A DNA stretch of 51,906 nucleotides from Candidatus Saccharimonadota bacterium (GCA_017406905.1 JAFQXN010000005.1:1-51906), one strand, 5' to 3'. Counted from the first letter of the stretch, positions 39,368 through 47,610 are shown. Numbers and translations are program-made. The notes: a model not told the origin generated them from the sequence alone.

Positions 39368-41551
39368 ATGGCTACCAAAAAACGTAAATCTACCAAACGT
39401 ACCAGTTCTAAACGGCGCAACACCAGAAAAGAAGCGCCAGTCGAACACGAGCTTCCGGGCGGCTTTTGGCGACAAATCGCAGCCGTCATCATGATTGCAC
39501 TTGCCCTCTTTTTCGTTATCACTTGGTTTGGTCATGGCGGCACCATGCTTAATAGTATCCACGAATTTTCTCTCAGCATCATCGGCTTCGCGGCCTATTT
39601 TATCCCTGCACTACTCGTCTACCTCGCCGTCAAAATCTTCCGCAGCGACGATAATCGTGTCGCCGTGCCAGTCTATATCGCCAGCTTCCTTATGATTTTC
39701 TGGATTGCCGGTATTGCTGCCATCTGGCATAACGGCGGCTACGTTGGCACTTGGCTCAACTCTCTTATGACTAATGTCCTCGACCAGGGCGTAGTCATCT
39801 TCATTTATGCCGTTCTCATTTTTATCACCACTGCATTCATTCTCCAGTTATCTCCCCTTACTTTCTTTAAAGGTACTAAAAATCTCGTCAAGACCACCAA
39901 GAAATCTGGCGCTTCCTCAGATGATTCCCCTAAATCCAAAAAGCTCGGCCAGCTTGAAATCAAAGTCAATTCCGGCCTTACCGCGTCCGAGCCAGCTCCT
40001 CAATCTAGCTCTAAACTTCTTCACAAGGCTCCAGCTAAATCCGCCGAGCCAGTCAAAGAAGAAAAGGCCCTTGTCGCCATATCTGATCCAGATTGGAAGA
40101 TGCCCCCAGTCGACCTCTTAGAAAAGAAACAGTCTCCCGCCGACGCCGGCAACATCCAGCAAAACGCCTACATTATCAAATCTACTCTTGCGGAGTTCGG
40201 TATTGAAGTTGAAATGGAAGGCGCCAATGTCGGCCCCCGCGTCACTCAGTACACCATGCGTCCGCCTGCTGGCGTCAATCTCTCCAAAATTCTCGCTCGC
40301 GACAAAGAGCTCGCCCTTAATCTCGCCGTCGATAAGATTCGTATCGAAGCCCCTATTCCAGGTACTCGCTCTGTTGGCGTCGAAATTCCTAACGCTCGCT
40401 CTGCCGATGTTCGTATGCGCGGCGTTATCGAGTCCGACGAATGGAAAAAATCCACCGACCCGCTCACTTTCGCCGTAGGTAAAGACATCTCTGGTCGCGC
40501 TGTTGTTGCTAACCTCGCTAAAATGCCCCACCTCCTCATCGCCGGTACCACCGGCTCCGGTAAATCTGTTATGACCAATACCCTTATTAGCTCTCTCCTT
40601 TATCGTAACGCCCCCTCCGACATGAAGCTTATTATCGTTGATCCTAAGCAAGTAGAAATGGCTCAATACCAAGACATTCCTCATCTTCTCACCCCTATCA
40701 TCACCCAGACCGACAAAGCTCTCTCTGCCATGAAATGGGCGGTTGGCGAAATGGAACGCCGCTATACCTTGATGGCGGAAGAAAAAGTTAAAAACATCAG
40801 CGATTATAACGCCAAAGTCGCTAAAGAGCAAAATCCCGAAAAAGGCGGCAAAATGCCGTACATCGTCATTATTATCGACGAAATGGCCGATCTTATGATG
40901 ATGGCAGGGAAAGACCTCGAAATGCTCATCGTTCGCATCGCTCAAAAAGGTCGCGCCGCAGGCATCCATCTCGTACTTGCCACTCAGCGTCCTGAGGTTA
41001 AGGTTATCACTGGCCTTATCAAAGCCAACATTCCTGGCCGCATTGCCTTCGCCGTCGGCTCGCGCATCGATTCTCAAATCATGCTTGACCAAGGTGGTGC
41101 CGAAAAGCTTCTCGGTAAAGGTGACATGCTTCTGCTCACTACTGAAATGATGGGTAAGCCCCGCCGTATTCAAGGCGCATGGGCTTCAGATGACGATATT
41201 AACAAAGTCACCGACTTTCTCCGCGCTCAGCGCCCTCCAGAGTATAACGACGAAGTTGTCGCGCAGCCAGTCGCCATCAAAGGCATGGGCGGTGACACCG
41301 GCGACATGGGTGGTCTCGGCCGCCGCTTTGATCCCAATGATCCTATAGTTCGTAAAGCCGTCGAAATTTCTCTCAGCAAAGGTAAATTCTCTACCGCTAT
41401 GCTTCAGACTTACCTCGGCAAAGGCCACGGCTTCGTTTCTGGTCTCGCTATATGGTTTGAGGAGATTGGCGTCATCGGCCCTCAAAACGGCAACAAGCCC
41501 CGCGATCTCCTCATTTCCTCTATGGAAGAGTTCGATAATCTCGCGCAATAA
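39368..41551 (+). CDS. ftsK: DNA translocase FtsK/SpoIIIE
   Basis: FtsK pumps chromosomal DNA through the division septum. The 727-residue protein has a basic N-terminal tail, four membrane helices (residues about 36-160), a Lys/Pro linker of about 100 residues, the alpha/beta motor with Walker A AGTTGSGKSVMTN and Walker B VIIIDEMADLMM, and a gamma winged-helix domain (DPIVRKAVEISLSKGKFSTA, LQTYLGKGHG) for KOPS-like sites. The linker is short, as in SpoIIIE. The start is set by the promoter 6 nt upstream. Confidence 0.95.
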   Translation: MATKKRKSTKRTSSKRRNTRKEAPVEHELPGGFWRQIAAVIMIALALFFVITWFGHGGTMLNSIHEFSLSIIGFAAYFIPALLVYLAVKIFRSDDNRVAVPVYIASFLMIFWIAGIAAIWHNGGYVGTWLNSLMTNVLDQGVVIFIYAVLIFITTAFILQLSPLTFFKGTKNLVKTTKKSGASSDDSPKSKKLGQLEIKVNSGLTASEPAPQSSSKLLHKAPAKSAEPVKEEKALVAISDPDWKMPPVDLLEKKQSPADAGNIQQNAYIIKSTLAEFGIEVEMEGANVGPRVTQYTMRPPAGVNLSKILARDKELALNLAVDKIRIEAPIPGTRSVGVEIPNARSADVRMRGVIESDEWKKSTDPLTFAVGKDISGRAVVANLAKMPHLLIAGTTGSGKSVMTNTLISSLLYRNAPSDMKLIIVDPKQVEMAQYQDIPHLLTPIITQTDKALSAMKWAVGEMERRYTLMAEEKVKNISDYNAKVAKEQNPEKGGKMPYIVIIIDEMADLMMMAGKDLEMLIVRIAQKGRAAGIHLVLATQRPEVKVITGLIKANIPGRIAFAVGSRIDSQIMLDQGGAEKLLGKGDMLLLTTEMMGKPRRIQGAWASDDDINKVTDFLRAQRPPEYNDEVVAQPVAIKGMGGDTGDMGGLGRRFDPNDPIVRKAVEISLSKGKFSTAMLQTYLGKGHGFVSGLAIWFEEIGVIGPQNGNKPRDLLISSMEEFDNLAQ

Positions 41552-41559
41552 GCCGGGCA

Positions 41560-41622
41560 ATTAAGGGTAAATTATTTAAATTATCTGGCGTGCAGCGAAT
41601 AGCGAACTAATTTACCCTTAAT
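41560..41622. repeat. Intergenic palindrome E after ftsK
   Basis: Perfect 15-bp arms ATTAAGGGTAAATTA (41560-41574) and the reverse complement (41608-41622) enclose a 33-nt centre with no similarity to elements A-D. There is no T-run after the stem, so it is not an ordinary terminator. It resembles the other elements in having long perfect arms. Confidence 0.6.
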
Positions 41623-41659
41623 CGCTGGGTACTTATTTGCTTTATTCGGATGCCTATGA

Positions 41660-41665
41660 TATAAT
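41660..41665 (+). promoter_or_regulatory. -10 promoter for the rpsF operon
   Basis: TGATATAAT lies 60 nt before the rpsF ATG. The leader contains AAAGGAG, and a direct or inverted CAGC/AAGCAAACA-type pattern near 41678-41708 could allow S6:S18 feedback (unproven). Confidence 0.55.
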
Positions 41666-41725
41666 TAAAACAATATCAGCTCAGCAAACAAGTCAATCTG
41701 TGTTTGCTTTAACCAAAGGAGTCAC

Positions 41726-42085
41726 ATGAAAGAATATGATTTCTGTGTTCTATTTCACCCTGATTTAGAGATGAATATAGATCCCGCTCTCAATAAAGTC
41801 AAAAAAATCATCGAGAGCAATGACGGTAAAATCCTTAAAGAAGAAAGCGAAGGCAAAAAACGTCTCGCTTATACCATCAATGGTCAAGATTTTGCTATCT
41901 ATTATTACTTCAGGATATCTGTTCCGGCCATCGCTCCGGCCAAAATCTCCAGTGCCATGAATATCACCGACGAGGCGCTTAGGTATCTCATCGTCAAGGC
42001 AGAGGACCACAAAGTCAAGCCGGAATCTCGCCGCAAGGCAAAAGTTTCTGAAGAAACAGAAACCCCAGAAGAAGTACAAGAATAA
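41726..42085 (+). CDS. rpsF: 30S ribosomal protein S6
   Basis: The 119-residue protein has the S6 ferredoxin-like fold pattern (KEYDFCVLFHPDLEMNIDPAL, GKKRLAYTINGQDFAIYYYF, ITDEALRYLIVKAE) and an acidic tail (EETETPEEVQE). S6 binds S18 on the 30S platform. It is the first gene of rpsF-ssb-rpsR-efp-tlyA, with AAAGGAG 7 nt before the ATG. Confidence 0.95.
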   Translation: MKEYDFCVLFHPDLEMNIDPALNKVKKIIESNDGKILKEESEGKKRLAYTINGQDFAIYYYFRISVPAIAPAKISSAMNITDEALRYLIVKAEDHKVKPESRRKAKVSEETETPEEVQE

Positions 42086-42102
42086 AAGGAGAATAATTTA
42101 TT

Positions 42103-42573
42103 ATGCGCGGATTTTCAAAAGCTATTATCACCGGCAATCTCACTCGCGATCCAGAGCTTCGCACTACGCCTAACGGCGCCAGTGTCTGTAGCTTTTCGGT
42201 AGCGGTCAACCGAGTCTATAGGGATACTAGCGGTGAGCAAAAAGAAGACGTTTCTTTTATCGACTGTTCAGCGTGGGGTAAGCTTGGCGAAATGATTAAC
42301 CAATACGCTAAAAAGGGTACCGGTGTGCTAGTCTCCGGTCGCCTCGATCAGCGCAGCTGGGAAGACAAAGCCACCGGCACTAAACGCTCTCGTGTCGAAA
42401 TCGTTGTCGAAGATTTTAACTTCACCGGTGCCGCCGCAAATCGCGACGCTGGCAGCAATTCTTACTCCGGTAATTTTGGAGCCTCTGGCGCTTCCGAAGC
42501 CCCAGCTCCAGCCAGTGACATCCCTGACGACATCCCAGAAGGGGAAATCGACCTCAGTGATGTTCCATTTTAA
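42103..42573 (+). CDS. ssb: Single-stranded DNA-binding protein
   Basis: The 156-residue protein has an OB fold ([54 protein letters not shown]), a Gly/Ala/Ser/Pro linker and the acidic tip [14 protein letters not shown] that recruits partner proteins. The gene lies between rpsF and rpsR as in most bacteria. AAAGGAG is upstream. Confidence 0.96.
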   Translation: MRGFSKAIITGNLTRDPELRTTPNGASVCSFSVAVNRVYRDTSGEQKEDVSFIDCSAWGKLGEMINQYAKKGTGVLVSGRLDQRSWEDKATGTKRSRVEIVVEDFNFTGAAANRDAGSNSYSGNFGASGASEAPAPASDIPDDIPEGEIDLSDVPF

Positions 42574-42599
42574 CAAAATACATGAAAAGGAAGGACAAA

Positions 42600-42797
42600 A
42601 TGAAAAGATTAAAAAATGATCCAAGTATGTACTTCGATTATCGCGACGTCAAAACACTTCAGCGTTACATCGATGCATACGGTCGCATCGAGCCAATCAG
42701 TAAGACTGGCCTATCCGCCAAGCAGCAGCGTCAGCTTGCAGTAGCCGTTAAGCGCGCTCGCCACTTGGCACTCTTACCATTCGTTTCAAACAGTTAA
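42600..42797 (+). CDS. rpsR: 30S ribosomal protein S18
   Basis: The 65-residue protein [20 protein letters not shown] to [10 protein letters not shown] is S18. ATG 42600 is chosen because AAGGAAGGA lies directly upstream; an in-frame ATG at 42582 would be inside that site. The zinc-binding cysteines of some S18 proteins are absent. rplI (L9), which often follows rpsR, is not here; efp comes next. Confidence 0.95.
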   Translation: MKRLKNDPSMYFDYRDVKTLQRYIDAYGRIEPISKTGLSAKQQRQLAVAVKRARHLALLPFVSNS

Positions 42798-42806
42798 GGA
42801 GTTATC

Positions 42807-43367
42807 ATGTACGGACCAACAGATCTAAAGAAAAACACTCTAATTACTTTAGACGGTCAGCCGTATAAAGTAGTCGAATACTCTCAAAAAGTTATGGGCC
42901 GCGGCGGCTCCATAGTGAACGTCAAGGTTAAAAACCTCATCACTGGCGCCCTCCTCCCCAAAACTTTCAAAGGGCAGGAAAAAATCGAGCCCGCCGAAGT
43001 TACCACTCGTAAAGTTCAATATCTCTACCGCGACGATGAAAAATTCTATTTCATGGATCCGGAATCCTTTGAGCAATACGAACTCAACGCTGATATGGTC
43101 GGCGATTCCCAAGATTTCATGAAAGATGGCGACGAAATGGAGATCCAATTCTACAATGGTACTCCCATCAATCTTCAGTTACCTAAGAACCTCTGGCTCA
43201 CAGTCACTTACACCGAGTCAGTAGTTAAAGGCGACACCACCAGCTCTGTCATGAAGGACGCCACCCTTGAAACCGGCGTAGTAATCAAAGTCCCCGCTTT
43301 CATCAAAGAAGGCGACGTCGTATCGGTCGACACGGAGACTTATGCCTACCGCGAACGTAAAAAATAG
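42807..43367 (+). CDS. efp: Translation elongation factor P with arginine at the loop tip
   Basis: EF-P relieves ribosome stalling at polyproline stretches. The 186-residue protein has the KOW-like first domain and two OB domains ending DVVSVDTETYAYRERKK. The tip residue that is Lys in most bacteria and carries the modification is Arg32 here (VMGRGGSIV), as in the arginine type rhamnosylated by EarP in Pseudomonas. No earP-like gene is present in this window. AAGGAG precedes the ATG. Confidence 0.95.
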   Translation: MYGPTDLKKNTLITLDGQPYKVVEYSQKVMGRGGSIVNVKVKNLITGALLPKTFKGQEKIEPAEVTTRKVQYLYRDDEKFYFMDPESFEQYELNADMVGDSQDFMKDGDEMEIQFYNGTPINLQLPKNLWLTVTYTESVVKGDTTSSVMKDATLETGVVIKVPAFIKEGDVVSVDTETYAYRERKK

Positions 43368-43992
43368 AGGCTATCGTAAAATTGAGGGTGCTGCCCGCGC
43401 CTTCAATTTTGATTTCCGCGGCAAAGTAGTTCTCGACATCGGCTCCTCTACCGGCGGCTTCACTGAGTATGCCTTAAATCACGGCGCTCAAAAAGTCATC
43501 GCCGTTGAAAAGGGCACCAACCAAATGCTAGAACCTCTCCGCAGCGATCCTCGCGTCGACCTCCACGAAAAAACCGACATCTTCGATGTGGGCTGGATGG
43601 CGACACTAGCGTACTCTGCGGGACATGAAGACTTGGCCAGAGCGGCCCGGAGCGTGCCCGAAGGGCACGCTAGGGTCGCCATCCAGCCCCCTAACATTAT
43701 CGTAGCTGACGTATCCTTCTTATCCTTGACAAAAATCCTAAAGTATGCTAAAATGAACATAGCACGTAGCGATACGGACTACTTAGTTATGCTAAAGCCG
43801 CAATTTGAAGCTAGCCCAGACCAGCTTAGTAGCGGCATAGTCAAAAACGAAAAATATCGTCGTCAAATCATCAAAAATTTTGAACATTGGCTCAAGCAAA
43901 ACGATTTTATCATTATCAAAAAACGTGATAACACCATACAAGGCAAGCACGGTAACTTAGAAAGATTTTACTGGCTCAGAGCAAGCAGCTAG
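43342..43992 (+). CDS. TlyA-family rRNA 2'-O-methyltransferase (no S4 domain) with insert C
   Basis: TlyA methylates 16S and 23S rRNA ribose. The 216-residue protein has the FtsJ-like core: FRGKVVLDIGSSTGGFTEYAL (SAM motif), VIAVEKGTNQM, NIIVADVSFLSLTKIL and DYLVMLKPQFEA. The N-terminal S4 domain of usual TlyA is missing, as the protein starts directly at GYRKIEGAARAFNF. Residues about 83-116 are the peptide of element C, placed between TDIFDV and PPNIIVADVSF. It overlaps efp by 26 bp. Confidence 0.88.
   Translation: MPTANVKNRGYRKIEGAARAFNFDFRGKVVLDIGSSTGGFTEYALNHGAQKVIAVEKGTNQMLEPLRSDPRVDLHEKTDIFDVGWMATLAYSAGHEDLARAARSVPEGHARVAIQPPNIIVADVSFLSLTKILKYAKMNIARSDTDYLVMLKPQFEASPDQLSSGIVKNEKYRRQIIKNFEHWLKQNDFIIIKKRDNTIQGKHGNLERFYWLRASS
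43590..43689 (+). repeat. Palindromic intragenic element C, copy in tlyA
   Basis: The outer arms GGGCTGGATGGCGAC (43590-43604) and its complement (43675-43689) are perfect. After one mismatch, CTAGCGT (43606-43612) pairs with ACGCTAG (43667-43673). The core matches the tsaD copy on the plus strand. Both strands are free of stops here. Confidence 0.85.
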
Positions 43993-44087
43993 TTTTTCAG
44001 ATATACCCTAAGGAGCACGAAGACTTAGTTAAAGCGGCCATAGAGCTGTCACCTAAAGGGCGCACCTAAAAATCTAGTTGCTTTTTT
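43984..44087 (+). repeat. Degenerate element C-like palindrome acting as terminator
   Basis: The imperfect arms 43984-44000 and 44065-44082 enclose a decayed version of core C (GAGCACGAAGACTTAGTTAA, AAAGCGGCC, GAGCTGTC, AAAGGGCGC). The right arm runs into TTTTTT. It includes the tlyA stop codon and probably terminates the rpsF operon. Confidence 0.6.
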
Positions 44088-44100
44088 AAGCACGACCATT

Positions 44101-44106
44101 TATAAT
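44101..44106 (+). promoter_or_regulatory. -10 promoter for the pilus operon
   Basis: TATAAT ends 7 nt before the pilM ATG at 44114, so leaderless pilM is expected; downstream genes use Shine-Dalgarno sequences. Confidence 0.55.
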
Positions 44107-44113
44107 AATATAT

Positions 44114-45160
44114 ATGAACTTATTGCATGGCGTGGGCGATTTCTTCTCGCTAGATATCGGGACAAATTCGATGCGTATCGTACAGCTTTCTGGTGGCGGT
44201 CAGCGCGGCTGGACTCTCCAAAAATATGCATACGTCCCCATTGACCAGAAACTCACCGCAGATTCTTCCGATCTCGGCAAGAAACGTCTCGGCGAGGCTA
44301 TTCTTGGCGCCGTCAATCAAGCCGGCATTAAGACTAAAAACATCGCGCTCGGCCTACCGGCCAGCAAGACTTTTACTTCCATTGTCGAGACCGAAACTCT
44401 ACCAGAAAAAGAACTCAAGAAATCATTCAAATATGAGCTAGATAAATACGTGCCAATGGCCATGAGTGATGCCAAGGCAGATTACGTCCTTCTTGGCCCC
44501 AGTCCGAATGATCCAGCCAAGACCGAAGTCCTAGTCTCATCTGTAGCTAAAGATTACGCCGAATCCACGATGGAAATGATTGAAAAAACCGGCCTCAATA
44601 TCGTCGCGATGGAGCCAGAGCCCTTAGCTATGGCACGTTCATTAGCTATACCCGGCGCTATCGACGCTACCATGATGGTAGATTTTGGCGAAAAATCCAC
44701 TGATCTCGTTATCGTTTATAAAAATCAACCCCGTCTCGTGCGTTCCATTCCTGGCGGTTTCAATATTCTAGTCAGTACCGTCACTGGCGGCCTCAGCGTC
44801 CGTGAAGACCAAGCCCGTCAATTCATTCTCAAATTCGGCCTTGACAGTAATCAAGTCGAAGGCCAAGTATTCAAAGTTCTCAATTCTCAGCTCGATAATT
44901 ACGCAGCCGAACTAGCCAAGTCCGTCCGTTTCTTCCAGACCAAATACATCAATGGTAAAGTCGGCGGCATCGTCCTCTCCGGCTATGCCAGCATGATTCC
45001 ATTCTTCGCCGAATATATCGAAGCTAAGACCGGTGTCCCTACCATGAAGGGTAACCCATGGCAATCCGTCCGCACCACCCAAGAGCAACAACGCGCTCTG
45101 GTCAATGTCGCCAGCGAATTTGCCGTCGTAATCGGCTTATCAGAAAGGAGTAATGATTAA
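44114..45160 (+). CDS. pilM: Type IV pilus assembly protein PilM
   Basis: PilM is a cytoplasmic actin-like ATPase of the pilus alignment complex. The 348-residue protein has the phosphate motifs FFSLDIGTNSMRIVQLSGG and MMVDFGEKSTDLVIVYKN, and the adenosine motif IVLSGYASMIPFFAEYIEAKTG. It is the first gene of the operon, and its stop overlaps the pilN start by one base, after AGAAAGGAG. Confidence 0.93.
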   Translation: MNLLHGVGDFFSLDIGTNSMRIVQLSGGGQRGWTLQKYAYVPIDQKLTADSSDLGKKRLGEAILGAVNQAGIKTKNIALGLPASKTFTSIVETETLPEKELKKSFKYELDKYVPMAMSDAKADYVLLGPSPNDPAKTEVLVSSVAKDYAESTMEMIEKTGLNIVAMEPEPLAMARSLAIPGAIDATMMVDFGEKSTDLVIVYKNQPRLVRSIPGGFNILVSTVTGGLSVREDQARQFILKFGLDSNQVEGQVFKVLNSQLDNYAAELAKSVRFFQTKYINGKVGGIVLSGYASMIPFFAEYIEAKTGVPTMKGNPWQSVRTTQEQQRALVNVASEFAVVIGLSERSND

Positions 45161-46368
45161 TGGCACGCGAAATTAATCTAGTTCCGGATATCAAGGATGA
45201 GATGATTAAAACTCTCAAATTGAGAAACTTCATTTTCTTCCTCTGTATTGTTGTCGCCTCAGCCAGCGTCGCCGCTATCGCAATTTTCCTTACCATCGCC
45301 GGCGGTCAAAATCTTGCCATTACTAGCAAAGAAGAGACCATCAGTAAACTTTCCGAAAAGTTAGCTAATTACAGCGACCTTAATGAATTTCTTACTATCA
45401 AAGGCCAAGTGGATAACATCTCCACGACTACAGACAGCAAGAAAGTCTTCTCTCGCACCTTCAATATTCTAGGTGCCATGTTGGCCGATTTTACCGCGAC
45501 CGACACTACTCAGGTAGACACCGTCCACATCTCGGAGCTCAGCGTTAATTTCTCCGAAGATGGCAGCCCGGTCTTGACCTTCGACGCTCAAGCCAACGCT
45601 GGAGTAGAACCATTCATTGATTACCGCGTGCTCGACGCATTCCAGAAGAGCATGCAATATCTCAAATACGATTATGGTGATTATGTCGATAAAGACGGCA
45701 ACGCCATCCCTGCCTATTGTATTATCGAAAAAGGTGCAGATGGCGCCATGTTTAAAGACGAGCGCAATAATCTTTATGCCTACTGGACCATTAATGGTGA
45801 AGGCTGTAACACCTTAGCCGACGGAGAAGGCACTTCTACTTCCGCCAATGTCAATCTTGCCAATCAATACGATATAGAAGAATATGAAGATCAACAAGTT
45901 GTACGCATCTGGCGCACTCCACAATATGAACAATGGTATCGCGCAGAAGCTGTAGAGGGCTCACCATATATGTCTGAAGACGGTCAAATTTCCAACGTAG
46001 CTCATTTCGTTAGCAGTTGTATCAATTATAAATTAGAAGTTAAAAACGGCGTCGCCACCAAGTTAGACGATTCCGATAATTCATGCGATTTAGTGCCTAC
46101 CAATTCTGACGGCACTGGCGGTATTTCAATCTCCGAATCATCCAACGGTCGTGATGCTTCCGATGAGCTCGTGTTGCGTTTTTCGGCCACTGTCGCACTC
46201 TCGCCAGATGTCTATACATTCTCTAAACACCACTTTACGGCTCTTCCACCTACCAAACGCTACAACGTCACAGATTCTTATGTCCAGGTACAACACATGT
46301 TTAGTAAGCGCGCTGCCGATTGTGCCAAAGATGATGCCGCCTGCAACGCCGCGAAAGGAGGACAATAA
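45160..46368 (+). CDS. pilN: PilN-like type IV pilus protein
   Basis: The 402-residue protein starts MAREINLVPDIKDE, the PilN N-terminal motif that binds PilM, followed by a membrane helix at about 23-48 and a periplasm-side region. It is about twice as long as usual PilN (around 200), because of an extra Asn/Asp-rich extracellular domain with four cysteines (residues about 180-310). Identified by its position between pilM and pilO-like genes and by the N-terminal motif. It overlaps the next gene by one base. Confidence 0.8.
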   Translation: MAREINLVPDIKDEMIKTLKLRNFIFFLCIVVASASVAAIAIFLTIAGGQNLAITSKEETISKLSEKLANYSDLNEFLTIKGQVDNISTTTDSKKVFSRTFNILGAMLADFTATDTTQVDTVHISELSVNFSEDGSPVLTFDAQANAGVEPFIDYRVLDAFQKSMQYLKYDYGDYVDKDGNAIPAYCIIEKGADGAMFKDERNNLYAYWTINGEGCNTLADGEGTSTSANVNLANQYDIEEYEDQQVVRIWRTPQYEQWYRAEAVEGSPYMSEDGQISNVAHFVSSCINYKLEVKNGVATKLDDSDNSCDLVPTNSDGTGGISISESSNGRDASDELVLRFSATVALSPDVYTFSKHHFTALPPTKRYNVTDSYVQVQHMFSKRAADCAKDDAACNAAKGGQ

Positions 46369-47285
46369 TGGCTAAAGAAGTAGCAATCAGCAAAAGGCTC
46401 AAAATCTCAGAAGCCCAGCAATATATTATATTGTCAGTGCTCGGCGCCTCTATATTTCTTGGTGCTGCCATCGCGCTTGTTTTACACTCCGTCCAAGAGA
46501 TTTCCTATAACACCAAAGTCATTATGGCTCAAGAAGAATCCATCGCTGCCTATTCTAAAGTCATTGAGACTATCGGCGTATGTGAGCAGCCTAAAGGCGA
46601 CATCTACACGACTGATGAGCTCAAAAACTGCGATCCAGACAGCATCGAAGTCTCTTCTATTCCAGGCACGCTTCGTGCAAATATTCTCGAAGGTTTAGCC
46701 TCCAACGAAGCTCTCAATTCCGTTTCTAAGCAAACCGATTCCGAATGTATCAATCCTTCCACCGGCAAGAATTACACCTACAAAGAACTCAACGAAAAAT
46801 ACCAAAAAGCCGAAGGCACCACTGAGCTTAACTCTGCTACTCAGCTCATTAAAAGCTGTTCCGCCCTCCGCGTCATCCCGGATGCGCTGCCAGATCACAA
46901 GAACGAAGAGGCCCTTCTCGCCAGCCTCAATAAATTATTCCTCGAATCTGGCTGGGAGCCAGAATCCCTCAGCCCAAGTGGCACATTTTCCGTCGCCAAT
47001 ATTGGCACTAATCTCAATGTTGTCTCAGTTAATCTAGCAGTTGAATCCAACACCGCTACCACTATGAGGGTACTTAACAATATCGAACGTTCCATCCGTG
47101 AATTTGATATTCAAGGCGCCACTATTGAATGGGGTGGCGATGATGCCTTAATCGTTAACGCTCAAGCCACCGCTTATTATATGAAACCCGTATCTATTTC
47201 TAGTGAAGAAAGCAGCACGCTCATCACCCACGATGGTTCTGCTCAATCTTCCACTGATAGTGCTAACGAAGAGGAGGAACTATAA
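46368..47285 (+). CDS. PilO-like type IV pilus protein
   Basis: The 305-residue protein has one membrane helix at about residues 21-43 and an extracellular alpha/beta domain; two CxN/D cysteines (VCEQPKG, LKNCDPD, SECINPS, IKSCSALR) may form disulfides. There is no strong sequence motif; the call rests on its place after pilN, the topology and the domain size. AAAGGAGG lies before the ATG. Confidence 0.65.
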   Translation: MAKEVAISKRLKISEAQQYIILSVLGASIFLGAAIALVLHSVQEISYNTKVIMAQEESIAAYSKVIETIGVCEQPKGDIYTTDELKNCDPDSIEVSSIPGTLRANILEGLASNEALNSVSKQTDSECINPSTGKNYTYKELNEKYQKAEGTTELNSATQLIKSCSALRVIPDALPDHKNEEALLASLNKLFLESGWEPESLSPSGTFSVANIGTNLNVVSVNLAVESNTATTMRVLNNIERSIREFDIQGATIEWGGDDALIVNAQATAYYMKPVSISSEESSTLITHDGSAQSSTDSANEEEEL

Positions 47286-47286
47286 T

Positions 47287-47610
47287 ATGAAAACTGATCT
47301 CGCCACTTCAATCGGTGTTGCTATTGTTGGCATTCTTATCTCATATTTCGTTTGCAATATGCTCGTTCCAGGCTCCACGGACAGGGAAGTCAAGACTATC
47401 AGCTCCTCGTTTACCGCTGATGTCGCCGAGCCGAACATTGAAGTATTTAACTACAAAGCCCTTAATCCTACGGTCGAAGTCTACGTAGGTACTTGCGACG
47501 AATATGACGAAGAAGGGAATTGTATCTACGGCGAAAACGTCACCACTGTCATCACTGATGTTAGCGATGACAGCCTCACCGCCGGCGGAGAAGACCAGGA
47601 GAATCCATAA
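47287..47610 (+). CDS. Small membrane protein of the pilus operon
   Basis: The 107-residue protein has an N-terminal membrane helix (SIGVAIVGILISYFVCNML) and an acidic extracellular domain (PTVEVYVGTCDEYDEEGNC). The start ATG at 47287 follows GAGGAGGA. It overlaps pilB by one base (TAATG). By position it may take the PilP slot, but no lipoprotein motif is visible. Function unknown. Confidence 0.6.
   Translation: MKTDLATSIGVAIVGILISYFVCNMLVPGSTDREVKTISSSFTADVAEPNIEVFNYKALNPTVEVYVGTCDEYDEEGNCIYGENVTTVITDVSDDSLTAGGEDQENP

Noticed and set aside
40118-41173. Long open frame antisense to ftsK (351 codons)
   Set aside because: It is a shadow of the ftsK codon pattern and has no conserved motif, promoter or Shine-Dalgarno sequence.
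42798-42806. Missing rplI after rpsR as a sign of L9 loss
   Set aside because: Its absence at this position is clear, but the gene could lie elsewhere in the genome, so loss cannot be claimed from this window.
21842-43689. CRISPR array or retron interpretation of the repeats
   Set aside because: The copies are dispersed inside genes, not regularly spaced, and no Cas or reverse-transcriptase gene is present in the window.
43488-43760. Open antisense frame in tlyA
   Set aside because: It is caused by element C being open on both strands; no start signals, and most of it is the complement of the conserved methyltransferase core.
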